Shown here: positions 34,624-46,905 of the stretch, piece after piece
Numbering within the stretch: the stretch's first letter is position 1
How the letters are laid out: every line of letters begins with the position of its first letter
Assembly: GCA_018340375.1 (NCBI GenBank)
Contig: JAFFJZ010000006.1
Coordinates: 14,216,001 to 14,280,000 of the forward strand
Direction of reading: 5' to 3'
DNA: 64,000 nucleotides
Source: Gonatopus flavifemur
Lineage: Eukaryota; Arthropoda; Insecta; Hymenoptera; Dryinidae
Position numbers and translations under genes: made by a program
Notes under the pieces: model-generated
Seen by the model: the letters and a program-made list of their open reading frames with translations, nothing else
Database searches by the model: none
What the model was told of the DNA's origin: nothing

Positions 34624-34913
34624 GCTCATTCTAAACGGGAGAGTACATGGAAAAAAATCTCATGAAGATTCTACATTGGGCGCTGTTATTTTGACATAAC
34701 GTTATGTCAACCAGTTGAGGAAAAAGATCAAGAAAATTTTATGCGTCCTGTACATACCCTCAAAAGTAGCAAAAAAATGCATTTTCCCAGTATATACCCT
34801 TAGATATCTCAAAATCCTGACGTGATAGCCCAATTCCGATTCCGGATTTGGATTCTCCGTAGCAAATTACTCCGGGAAATGGTCACCAGTTCCAAGGGGG
34901 GAAAACCTCGCAG

Positions 34914-35065
34914 CCCTGGCGAAAATGAAGCGTGGATATCCGTCAAATTACTCTTCAGAGGTTGGCTATCTCTTTTCGAATACGTCGTGTGGAAAGAGAT
35001 AGATAACCTCTAAAGAGTTATCTGGTGGATATCCACGCTTAAAGCACGCTCCATTTTTGCCAAGG
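34914..35065. mobile_element. 152-bp hairpin MITE with CCCTGGC/CCTTGGC ends
   Basis: Left end CCCTGGCGAAAATGAAGCG, right end the complement of CCTTGGCAAAAATGGAGCG. The arms continue through GTGGATATCC, AGAGGTT and CTATCTCTTT. The end resembles that of the MITE inside Element X (CCCTGGTAAAAATGAAGCG at about 57775-57795). Confidence 0.75.
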
Positions 35066-37556
35066 AGGCCTATGTAATAGTTCAAATGAGGCTTTTCTCA
35101 TTAGGACGCAAATCAGGTTAGCCACTTCCGAACCTGATTCAAATTATCTGCATCCGACCCCAATCAGGAAAACGAATCAGTACCGAATGCCTTTTCATAG
35201 GGTCAACCCCACTAAAACTACCGTTAGGTTACCCTCATCCGTGCCGGATCTGGCATCCCTGATAGGTTTTTACCTACACGGACCTGGTCAAGCCCAGATG
35301 TGAAGTCCCATCTCATATGGGGCATTTCATTTCACAGCCGGATCCGGTCCAGACAACTTTAAGGCTTACCGGATAGAAACTTCTGCTCGGGAGCGTAATG
35401 AAAATGATGCAAGTACCGGATGTGTGACCGTTCCTCATTCCAAAATATTTCCATCGCGATACAAAGACAAAAAAGGCTTCAGAAATTTTGAAAATCGCAC
35501 ACAGTGAAAAGCAAAACTTACTTCCAACCTCAATATCGGCTTATTTTAAGATGCAGCCAAAAAAAACTAGCCCTATTTCAGCTCAAAGTAAGCATCCAAA
35601 ACAAATGAATTTCAGTCAAATTTTCAAGTAAGATGCAGCTACTTTCAGTCAGACTTTTTACAGGGCAAACACCTTTCCTCCATAAAATTGTAATTGAGCG
35701 TGTCAAAAATATCTTCATAAATTTTCAACTCGTAGAATAAGCCGATAAACGTGAATAATTTGAATATCGCACTCAAATGTTTAGAAATATGACGTAGGAA
35801 ATACATCAAAATCTCACTTATATCGTTCGTAGGAAATTACATAATGCCAACGAATTCGTTTGAATTTGGAAAAATCTGTACCAAGATTTGGAGAATAAAT
35901 AAATCTGGAATTTGATTTCCAGAACTATCACGTGTCGTTTGAGAGACGAGGGGATAATGAATCGTCGAATCTCTCAACAATTCATTCCAATAACTTGCGT
36001 ACTGAATCGAATATTTAGCGATGTGAATCGAGACGAAAAATCGCAATTTTGACGTGAGCTCTTGAATTCTTTTTCCTTTTTTTATTTCAATTCGATTAAT
36101 TCGATCGATCAATCAACATCAACGAATGTATGTTTAGAGAGAAAAAAATATAAATGCTAGATATTTGTACAAAATTCTGTGCTCTCGTACGAAGTTTTGT
36201 TAATTTCAAATGAGAAAAGAAAACATCTCTGAGAAAGAACTCTGGAGAACTAATTTGAAGAAGCCCCAAAACATGTTGTACCAGCATAACAGGTACGATG
36301 TAGGTCATGTTTGGATGATACATGGCTCATCTCCAGCAAGGATCTAAAATTGAATACCCTGCTTTTCAAACCAAAATTTCTTTCCGAACTTTTCACGAAC
36401 GTGCAATAGTTTCGACCTCATAACCATCTTTCCTGAATACACATACTCCGAACATACACAGATACATCAAGGAAGCACTCTGGTTTCTCGTATTCCTCCA
36501 TCGTATCTCATTCCGTTTCCTTTAGCTGTCTTTTTCTCAAGGAAAATGGCAAAAGGAACAACCGAATCTCAACCAACTGGTGGTCAAAGCTTGGAATTTC
36601 CCAGCGTACGATAGAAGACTTATATTTCAGTCGTCCGATAATATTTTTCCACTCGAAACAAGAAGACAGTTACCTACGTGTGACACATTACACTTACGTT
36701 ATTACAGGGTAAATAGGAAGAAAAGTTGATTTCACGATAAGTGAAACTACTGTACTGCTGTCTCTTTTTCCCTCGTTATAGGTAACCGTTGTGATAAGAG
36801 AAAAAAACAATCACGAAGGAAGGCAGGAAAAATACGGAGTTCTTATTCGTCAAAGAGAATATAATTGATCGATATACGAGGATGAAAAAATCATCCCTGT
36901 TTTCCAGCGAGATGTGAGTACTTGGTCAGATATTGGGTCATTTACCTTATATCACTGTGGGTAGATTTATGCTGTTGTCTGAGAACATTTTATAACATAT
37001 ATAAAATATAAGAACGGTTAAGCGTGCAATATGAGCAACATTGTTTACTTTCACCCCATCTTCTTGTGCCTTTATATACCGTATACCACGATCCTGATCT
37101 TGGTAACACGTATATGTGTTATATCTCTGTATATATACGAAGCAGCAAAGCTACCGAGCTTGCAATCTACTCGTAACGTATAAAGAAGGCAACACAAAGA
37201 GAAATACAGAAAGAGACATACTTGCGAGTACCAAAGGGCAGAAGAAAGGATTCGCTCTTCTGACCGTATGTATTCCTCAGGGATATTTCGTACATAAATA
37301 TACACGCGGTTTGTCTTTATTTTCATTATTTCATTTTTTCTTTCCAACTCACGGAAAATGTCATCAACGAAGGGAAGATTAAAATCTTTCGCTCTGAAAT
37401 TGTTCATTTACATGAGATACATTTTTCACCTTTCGTAATGAATTCCATTGGGCAGTAGGAGGGAAGCGAAACCTTTCGATTTACCAGGATATCTCCCGAT
37501 TTCCGCCCTCGTTTTCCAAAATACCGATTTCAGGCCAATCTTTTCTTACCTTTGGC
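35066..37556. other. mostly unique non-coding DNA
   Basis: 35130-35420 has several GATCCGG/CCGGAT motifs like those at 30.25 kb, possibly a degraded element. 35500-35660 has AAGATGCAGC and CAGTCA motifs. No gene is supported between 35.7 and 37.5 kb. Confidence 0.4.
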
Positions 37557-38048
37557 TAGGAGTGCACGAGACGAGATTCTCGACGATACTTTGAAATTCT
37601 CGTCTCGGTATCGAGAAATACTATCAGATGCGAGTATCGTCTGGGTATCGTTGGACACGGTATCGGTATCGCCTAATATTTCTCATGAAAGTAACAATAC
37701 TCCACCATTATACTCTGAATATCAGTATAGCAGTATCAGCTGGTTAAATGAACAGCACAGCTTTGTTCAGTTGATCAGAAAGACGTAGAAAACCGACATT
37801 TCAGAATACGGGAGCAAAGTTTTGGAACACAAGCCTAGTTGTATGTAATCACTTTATTCGGCAGTAGGGTTTCCATCTCAGCGAGGAACTCTCAAATTTC
37901 TCCAGAACAGTATACAATTTCGAGAAATTTTCAAATTGAAAGTGAATTCTCTAATAGAAACATTTTATCAGAGTTCATTGAGGGGATACCAGCGTATCAT
38001 CCGAATAAACATTTTTTGTCAGATTTCTCCGAACAGAATTCATGAAAC

Positions 38049-38156
38049 CCCTGGTGAAAACGACGCGGGAGAGTAAACGGAACAGTATCCAAGCGCACAA
38101 GGAGCGGAAATTGAAAGGTTGTTACGCTTCATCTGTTTCAACATTTTCCACCAGGG
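38049..38156. mobile_element. small CCCTGG MITE ancestral to both Element X copies
   Basis: Left end CCCTGGTGAAAACGACGCG, right end the complement of CCCTGGTGGAAAATGTTG. The same block occurs in copy 2 at about 57667-57783, where one end reads CCCTGGTAAAAATGAAGCG. It is present in both copies, so it inserted before they separated. Confidence 0.6.
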
Positions 38157-38291
38157 ACAGACTGAAATTTCCAGGAAATAATGTTTGATACTCTATGTAT
38201 TGCGCTATCGAAGATTATTCTTTGAAAATTGTAGACTGTTCCATAAATTCAGTACAGAGAAGTCTCGCGGACAAAATGTTTTTTACGCTGG

Positions 38292-40992
38292 TACCGTAAA
38301 ATGGCGTACTTTGATCAATTTCAAAATTTATAACACTTTAAAAGTCAAACTATTTGAGATGGAATTTCACGGAATTAGTATCACAATCGGTTTTTATAAT
38401 ACTGTTAATATGCTTCATTAGAAAAAATTCGGTTAATAAACCATACAAAAATTTTTGGGCTTCGCCAATGCTCACAATAAAATATAGCTTGGCGCAATGT
38501 TGACAGACAAGGCTTGGCAATCTATAAATCTTCAATGTTAATTAACAATAAATACAATGTTGCACCGATGTCGGTGTTCGACGGATTTCGTTTGTCAGCC
38601 TATTATTGCACAATTGCGCCAAGCTTGGCTCATCCTTGGCCCAACATTGACTAAACGATAGATTCCATTCAACACCAGGATCTTTCAATATTGCCCCAAA
38701 TTTTGGCCTAGTTTCGGTAGAAATTAGCTTTCAATGAAACGCCGATCATTGGTAATAGCGTGGCTCGATATTGGCAACCTATATAATATTTTTGCTCCGT
38801 TACTAATCAAGTGTTTCTCGCGAGTGGTGAAACGCGTATACGAAGAATATATAAGGCTTAAATAAGTCTTTGGAAGAACAGTCAATCGCTCTTTATTACT
38901 ATGAGTCACACTAGAGGGCTTCTACCGCTGAACCAACATACATTGTTTCTACTTATCATGGCAAAATTTACCAACAAAAGACGCCGAGTTGTTCACAAAC
39001 AAATAAGGGGAAAACAATAAGACTTCGAACAACATATGTCAGAAATTGCGAAATGCGCATACTTTTTATATATTTCTGGGTTAAATATTTTTAATATTTT
39101 TCACTTTGATCATTGGTGCAGCATTGACAAACAAAATTTCCAATTGTTTGCCAATGATGGTATATTTCATTGCCTATGTTTCATCGATGATGGGACTTCA
39201 TTGGAAAAACACGTAGGTATATCATAAAATGATGTTATCATTCCAGGTTTGCGCCATGCTTGGTTGCCAAGCCTCGGCCATACTTTATCTATGTTGCACC
39301 ATGCTAGCGCCAATTGTAAATTTCTATATGGGAAGTTTGGGTTTGAATAATTGAAAACCCTAGGATCAAAGTTACCCGTCAAGTGGGGTTATTTTGATCG
39401 TTTATACTCTGAGTAGGCGTTTGCTCAGTGCATGTTTATATTTCCTTATGAAATGAATAATACTGGTCAAGAAACATTCAAGAATGATGAACGTTTACGA
39501 GAATAACGAAATAACGTGAGTATCTCCGTTAAATCTTTCCAACAAACGCAATATTTGAAAGTTGTCAAGAAATGCTGCATGAGACGTCTTTCAGATATCC
39601 ATTAGATATTTTTTGAATAATGATCTGGAGGATATTTATCAGGTAATTAAAAGACTTCTTATGCAACATTTTCCATCAAGTTCTAGACGCTGTGTTTGTT
39701 GGGTTTATCCACATTATTGTGAACAGGGTATAATGTAAGGAAATTTAAGAACTAACCGAAACGGTGGACACTCAAATTCTAGATAAAAAAAAGGTACTGT
39801 ATCGTCTTTAGGAATTAATGAAACGGTGTATGATAATCAATAAACTTAATATCTATCTATGCATTCAATAAATGATATATCTATCTTTTTACGTTTTATT
39901 TAATCGAGATTCCTGAAAAAAAAAGAAATAGTCTTTCTATCTCGAGAGAAAACCCTCCCAATATGAAGTGAGAAATTTGTGTGACAAGTATTTCTTGATT
40001 TATTTGATGCTTCGTTGATTTTATTTTTGGCATCAAGATTTATTTTTTTAGAATGAATATAACTACTGAATTAATGATATCTCTCGATATGAGGGGGAAA
40101 GGCTTATTTTGTAACAGGGCAGTATTGGATTCTCAATTTGAAATAATAAAAATGAAAACATTTAACTGAAAATTGGGTAATTTTTTAAGAACTAACCGTT
40201 TGTACGTTTTAGAACTGATCGTTTTCTTTTAAAACTAACTTTTTGGTAAGAACTGACGCTTATATTATGCCCTGATTGTGAATAAAACAAAATCTTACTG
40301 GAATCGCATAAACTCGGATCGTTTGATATGAAGTCTGGAGCAAAATTTCACATATGGGTATCAAATATCAATGCGAAACTGAAATCCTGTATGATCTGTA
40401 TCATGTATAATGCAATTGAATGTCAAAAAAACTCTCTTCATAGAGCATCTGAATTTCTCTTTCTGCGTTGATCAAGTTTCCTTCGCCCTTTGCTTTTTCT
40501 TTTCTGCAGAAGTTGGAACATTTTCATCATTTTGGATTTGATCCAGTCCATCCTCTCATCATCACCCTACGTGGCTGATCAAAATCGCACCACACACCAT
40601 TGATCAAAGTTACCCCATATACCTGATCAAAGTAACCCCCCCGTACACAAAATCTTTTAACCCCGAGTACACATTGGGGAGTACCAATTTGAGATTTCAT
40701 TCATAGTATCTTCAAAAAATTGATCAATCCTGGATTCGTTGGAATATAAGGGATGAAATTAGTGATAAAGTTTTCCGATATTATGAATTCAATAAAAAAA
40801 TTACACTTACGTCTTTACTATTTTTCTCACATTCATTTGCGGTACAGATTGTTACATTGCTAACAGAATTATTTAAGAGTCTTCTGTGTTGCTGACCAGT
40901 GAGGAAAAAATGAAAAATTGAATCTCATCTGCGCTTAAAATATTGTTTTATATAAACAAAGTAGTTATCAAAGTAACCCCATTCTACGGGAT
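38292..40992. mobile_element. TIR element with ACCGTAAAATGG ends inside Element X
   Basis: Left end TACCGTAAAATGGCGTACTT then TGATC; right end the complement of TCCCGTAGAATGGGGTTACTT then TGAT. Copy 2 of Element X reads through (complement GCTGGTATACGGTGG), giving an approximate empty site. GATCAAAGTTACCCC-type motifs recur inside in both orientations (39365, 39385, 40600, 40622). Contains hAT copy B. The region 38440-39310 has scattered TTGGCGCAA / GCCAAGCTTGGC repeats. No transposase recognised; class unknown. Confidence 0.72.
39724..40274. mobile_element. nonautonomous hAT-type element, copy B
   Basis: Left end CAGGGTATAATGTAAGG, right end the complement of CAGGGCATAATATAAGCG. ATTGTGAA is duplicated exactly at 39716-39723 and 40275-40282. 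Shares AATTTAAGAACTAACCGAAAC near the left, TTTTGGTAAGAACTGACSCTTA near the right and TGTGACAAGTATTTC in the middle with copy A at 575-1072. It lacks copy A's inserted MITE. Confidence 0.9.
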
Positions 40993-41428
40993 ATGGAGAA
41001 AAATGCCGCTCGAAAATATAAGAATTCTTGTTATTTTTTTTAGTGAACTAGAAACAGGAATATAATATTTGTAATATGAATTTTTACATAAAAATACGGA
41101 AAATTACGAATATCATAGAAACATTCATAGGTAGGGTTGAAGTTTTAAACGCTGAATGTTGAATTTTATAAAGCATATAGTAAAATTCAGCTATTGATTC
41201 GTAATCGCCCTTATTTTTATGTAAAAATCCATTTTACAAACCTTCCTGTTTCTGGCTTAGCAAGCAAAAGGAGAAAAAGTAGTATATTTTTTTCTCCGTG
41301 TATCTCCCTAACACCTATGTTGAATTTGTCCTAACAAATGATGATATTTATATGATATTACTGGAATATTATGCAGAATTTTCGTCGGATATTATTGTGT
41401 ACAGCTGAATAAATGTTCAAATGATCTA

Positions 41429-42738
41429 CACTGTGAAAAAAATAAAAGTGCCATCAACCATCTAGTGTAGTTGGAAAATTTTGAAGTGAATCAATGAATT
41501 TTTCGTTGAAACGACTTGGAATTTGTAGAATCAACTACAACGCGTTTCATTGTTTCAAACCTATCACTTGATTGTATGAACCAACGCGAATGAAATTCAA
41601 GGAATCAGAAAAAATTCTATTCAAAATCGCAAGTAGTTGAGTCAACCTCCCAAGCAAGAAGTGAATCAACTCACGTGAACAGTTGCATGAACAAAAAATG
41701 TTTCCGTTTACAAACTTCAGATCATTAATTGAATGAAAATAATTGATTATTCCAATTGATTCAATTGTTTGATTTAATGATACACCAGGAACTAATCAAC
41801 ATTATTCTCGAGTTCAGGGTATTCAGATGTCCAGTTGATTGTTTTTTTTTTCAATATATCCACAAAACATGACCACAGCATTTGCTTGAAAAGAATTTTA
41901 CTTCCGTATTCATTCTACATATTTTTCAATCTCAGGAGATATTCAATAGAAATAAATTTCAGAAGACACACTGAAGTATTTTATAACAATGTCTTTGAAA
42001 TTGGTTTTTATTTTTAATGACGAGGTACAAGATACTAACAGGGTTTGGGAATGACTTGCATTCTGTGTCACGAGAATCGTATATCGTCGTATAGCTACGT
42101 CAGTTAAAGCGTGAATTTGATGAGGTTAGGTAGGCACGTAGGTAGGTATAGGTTCGATTCTCGATTAGGGCTCCAAACTCTCTGTTCTGACTGACAACCC
42201 GCTGTACTTCTTTATCCGCCGTTGGTGGAGGAGAGAGAGTCTTCATCATCGGTAAAAGAACTCCCCTTCCATTAAATGGTTTATGTAATCGAAATTTTTT
42301 ATTTGTTTTTTCTCGTTATTTGTACATTGGACATCAAATACTATTGGATTCAATGAACTTTTTTGGAAATTTATTGCAACCGAGTGTAGAATTGATTCAA
42401 CGACTCTTGAAAAACGATTAAAAAGAAAATCTGAGTTGATTCAGAAATTTAAAAACTTGGGATCAATTGTTACGTGCATTTGACACAAAAATGTAAGATA
42501 GTATGTCAAGCACATAATGAGTCTAAACAATTATGTATCGTTTTATGTCAAATGTATTAAGATACTGGACGGAACCAATTTTTTATTGCTTCAACCATCC
42601 ACGTAGTTGACTCAACGGAGTCGGCCAACTTGGTGAATGATTTAATTCAACTTCCAGAGTTAGGTGAACGTATCTAATCTCCTGGCGTAGTTGAGTCAAC
42701 TACATTTTCGTTGAGCTCACAAATTTTTTTTCTCAGTG
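41429..42738. mobile_element. 1310-bp CACTG-ended element, TA duplication, empty site present
   Basis: Starts CACTGTGAAAAAAATAAAAG and ends AAATTTTTTTTCTCAGTG. TA is at 41427-41428 and 42739-42740. Element X copy 2 reads GATCTATCATTTTTG at the equivalent place (complement of about 57132-57148), confirming insertion with a duplicated TA. The subterminal parts are rich in TTGaGTCAACTAC / GTAGTTG motifs (41461-41485, 42595-42715), present in both orientations like binding sites for a transposase. No ORF of meaning inside. Confidence 0.88.
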
Positions 42739-43080
42739 TATTATTTTTGTATTAATATCAATTAATTGAAGTTTAAATTCAATATGAATGTATCATTAAT
42801 TTTTCTATCAGTCTTGACATCTGGAAACACTGTGTTTTTCCACTGAAAGTTTCTCTGAATATCTATGAACACCTCTGAAAAACTGCACTGGAAGTCTTGA
42901 AGATTTTCAGAGATTCCCAGTGAAATTTTTCCACCAGGCAATTTCCAAAATAAGACCTTATACATGTATTATAAATTGAGAGAGATATACGGCTCTCTTT
43001 GAAGAGGAATTTTGTCCTATGTATCATTTTGCAATACTCCTTTTCTTATATTTCCACATTGGAAAAAATCACTCCTCTCA

Positions 43081-46000
43081 CAAAATTTGTCTGCTACTCT
43101 TTACATAATACCGAAAAATTTGCTTTTTCAGTCAACCAAGTCGCGCTCCCAGCAATCCAGTTAGCCGTGACAGGGAATTTTCAGCTAGATTAGCGGAGAG
43201 ATTTGCTACCTTGATTTCCTGCGTTAGCCAATTTTTTTTTCCACGCTGAGCATTGAGATTTCTCTTCTGTTTTAAAAAATCTTGCGTCCCGATTTAAATT
43301 TTCATGGTTTTGCATCACTGGTCGGCAGAGTCAGTGTCAACTCATTTCATCTCGGTGCCTCGTGGCATACCATCGTCGATATGTGTCTTTAATCCAAATG
43401 GAAAGAACACACATGCTGAAAATGACTCAACCAACTGGTCGACGTGTGCGGAGAACCAAACGGGGACGAACAACACGTACAAAAGACCGGATAAAAGAAA
43501 TCTCCTGTCGTTAAAGTAATGATGATGATGAGGATAGTAGAGAGAATATTGAACGGAAATGTTTTCAAAATTTGTCTTTTCAATACCAATTTCCAGCATA
43601 TTAAAAATCATATTTCAGAGAGTATGAAAAAATTGATTCCATGTACGTTGAATCCAGTATTTAAATTTGAAACACGTTATTTTTCTTGAGAACTTTATCC
43701 CACCGAATGAGAAACATACGAGAGGTGAGCAAATCGTACGCTAATTACAAATTAATTGCCTGCCTCGTATAAACGCTCAAAGGACTTCTAACTGCATTCT
43801 CTCTCATTCTCTCTTTTATACGTAAAACCGGTCTCTTTGCTCGCTTTCTCGTTTTCAACACAGCCCCCAGCATTCTCAAGAGGACTCAACGTTTTGAACA
43901 AGAAATGATATTCTTGGAGTGAGTTTTTCCTTGGAGCAGCTTGTAGAAAGATAATCTTTCGCTTCTTTTGAATGAGGAAAAAAAATTCATAAGAAAAATT
44001 TGAACGAAGTTGGTAGGTATTTGAATTCGAAAGTAGAAGATTCGTAAAGTGTAATCGTTTGGACAATAATTTAATTCGGTATAAGGATAAAATCTTTATC
44101 TAAGAATTCAACAAAAGTATTTTGAAATTGAATATCATGGCTTTCTCGTTGATTCTAAACTATTCATTATTCATTTTACCTCGAGGAATGTTTGTTTTTC
44201 TATTTCGTTATGCACGTGTACATGCAATTCGTGAAACGAACGAGTCTCATGAATTTATGAAAGTCCGTATCTCAATGATACGTATAATATCCCCTGACAC
44301 TTGCGTTGTTTGCAAAAGTAGAAATTGTTGGGGTAAAAAAGTGGATCGGATCAAAATGAGATATCCCGCTTCATTTTGGCACAAATCCAATCACAAAACT
44401 GCGGGCGACTGATAAAATCGTTACCACTGAAATTTTCGAGTAAAACGTGGAGGAAATGTTACATCGATTGGGTTTGAATCACCTTTCACGGAAAGGATAT
44501 ATATAATATTTCTGAAAAAGAAAATTGGATATTTTTTTTATGAGTTTTATTTTTTCGAAGAGGTCGACACTTTGATAGATTTTTCCCTGGAGAAACAACC
44601 ACCCTGATGCGTGTAATATGATTCAGTATTTCAATGATTTCGTATATAATAACGGTACTTTGAATTCTCTCTGGAGAAAAAAGTACCGAAATCGATTGGC
44701 GAACAGGATATGCTTTAGATTCGCTTTCAAAATTCTCTTTGACACCGGTAAATTTCATAGGCCACGTTGAATGTGTCTACAGGTCTATACTGTGTAACTC
44801 GAAACACCACGACGTGCATCAATAATGGATCAATTATTATATAATACAATGTTCGTGGGTAATGCATCCATAATGGACACATATGATGTGACATCATCGT
44901 ACGAGTACCGAGCGAGCAGCAGTTCTTTCTTACATTGATATACGGACAGGATTGGAATCCTGAAAAAGTAGTAGGTACGTATTTATATTAATATTCTTGC
45001 TTTGAAAGAGTTCTTCCGATCACGTGCAAGGAGAACTTTTGAAATTGGCCAATCTTATTTCTATCTTCGGGACATTTCTTCCCTTTTCCTTTTTCACATG
45101 CACGCACATCTACACATTCGCCGCGGAGGAAAGGTAATACAAGAGACACGTATAGATATACAATATATTTTTATACATAGTAAAGAGAAATGGTGGTCCA
45201 TTGTGGAATCATGCTGGATATCGTTGTCCAATCGTATTCTCCACGCTCGCTTATCCTATTCCAGATTCTATCCTGTGCTAACCCAACCTACAGCCCTCGT
45301 CTCGTTCCAATCGATCCGGTATTCATCGAGCGCATGTAATGCGCTCAGTCGCTTCGACGACCGTTTCTCAAAGTGTACGCATTTCAGTTGGAATACAATT
45401 TCGCTCAAAATATACGAGACAGTTCGCTCGTAAAGTATAAGTTCTTTTCTATGCATGCTACTCAGTTCCTATCCGCAGAGGTGGAACAGGGAGAGAGAAG
45501 GAGAGAGGAAAGTGGAAATAAGATGAAGGTCTTTCCGTACATACTTTTGTACATATTAAGGATGAAAAGTCTTGTTCCTCCTTCTCCACCTCCTCCTTCT
45601 CTTCCTCGAAGAAGGATAATATCGATAAATTTCATCCAACTACCAACGAAAATTCGTTCCTACGAATACAACGTTGTACTCTTAATTGATTTTTCTTTCA
45701 AAATATCGAGAAAATGTTGATGAAGATGTTCGATCATACGTTATTACGTTCACGATGTTTTCACATTTTTACACACGGTATACGTGAACGAGGGAAGGAA
45801 TCGCGACGAGAGTTGTAGATGAAAACAGTTCTTGAGAGACAATAGGTGGTCGGTTGGTCGGTCTTGGCCCATATCCTACGAATGGACAACCAGAATCTAA
45901 TAAAGAAACTTGAAGCATCCAGCAGGCAGTTTTCTCAGTCTCAAGCGTTTTTCCTCCCACATCCTCGTTGTATTCTTCTTCGCTTTATACGCTACTCTAC

Positions 46001-46760
46001 TCTTTTGTCGTTGTATTTTGACACCATCTTTTTCCTTCCCCGCCGCAAAAGGTTGACACAGCGAACAGAGTTGGAAACAAGGACGGAATACGGATTTCAG
46101 AGACAGTAGGTGCACAACGAGCTTCTTGTTCTTTTAATGCCAAATAACTGAAATAATGAAAGAATACAGCAATTTGCTCCTTTCAGAAAATCATTTTGCA
46201 TTCCCATTCCTTTTCCCTACGTTGGAGAGAGTATGAAGAACCTCGAAGGTATCCAATATGTCGACTGGGGGAACGACAGATTTTGAATTACGACGTCTTT
46301 ATCGTAAGATGCGCAAACATTATATATTATATGGATGCAACACACGAGTGCGGCAGTTCCTTTTCCTCCCACCTTGCTGGCTGTTGTCTGTATGAAGCTA
46401 TAACGTCCCGGCAGGTTGTACCATGAACTGAAATTTATGATGTTTTTATGGGGATTTTTATCGGCTTGTAAACTATGCGATATCCTCTTATATCCGTTTC
46501 CGCTCTTACGGATGGTCGCGAGTTTTATCCTTCCCCATAGAATCGAGTTAGCTTCTCTCTCGAGAAGATGAATTTTGATAAATCGTTCGGCCGTCACCCA
46601 ATCGTTAAACAACGTTTACTTTGTGCATCTTGTCACCCTTCGTTTCGATTTTATCGTTGCAATATCTAGATGTTTAGAGTTGATCCTAAATCGACGCTCA
46701 TCGTCGAATTCACGTAATTTGAGAGTTTGAATTTGATTTCCCATCGATTATCGATAAAAG
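43081..46760. other. unique-looking non-coding DNA
   Basis: No gene, RNA or transposon supported. Chance frames up to 143 codons (45002-45433 plus) have no domain. Confidence 0.45.
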
Positions 46761-46905
46761 CACTCTCTAAATTCCTTGGAGTGAAAATTCACTCTTGCCG
46801 AGTGAAAAATTTCACTCTTCAAGAGTTGAGCTCCCACTCCGTTCTAGAGTTGCAGTATTTTGACTCTTTGAAGAGTGAATATTCACTCCAAAGAATTTAG
46901 AGAGC
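46761..46905. mobile_element. 145-bp palindromic MITE with CTCTCTAAATTC ends
   Basis: Left arm CTCTCTAAATTCCTTGGAGT then GAAAATTCACTC; right arm complementary, ending at GAGAGC. The interior is repeated GAGTGAA / TTCACTC. The compact relative of the 21072-22731 element. Confidence 0.72.

Larger units (their letters stand above)
37557..43080 (+). mobile_element. Element X, copy 1, expanded by nested insertions
   Basis: Starts TAGGAGTGCACGAGACGAG and matches, in inverted orientation, the copy at 56626-58268. Matching blocks are 37557-38291, 40993-41428 and 42741 to about 43070. They are interrupted by a 2.7-kb element (38292-40992) and a 1.3-kb element (41429-42738). The last about 150 bp that would carry the other terminal repeat are missing or unrecognisable. 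Shared internal features are a small CCCTGGTRAAAA MITE (38049-38156) and a hairpin around 41030-41275 (TAGAAACAGGAA / TTCCTGTTTCT). No ORF longer than chance is conserved between the copies. Confidence 0.85.

Noticed and set aside
34223..34665. Overlapping Pro/Thr/Ser-rich and Arg-rich ORFs
   Set aside because: They follow the TCCACC repeat units of the 33832-34623 element on both strands.
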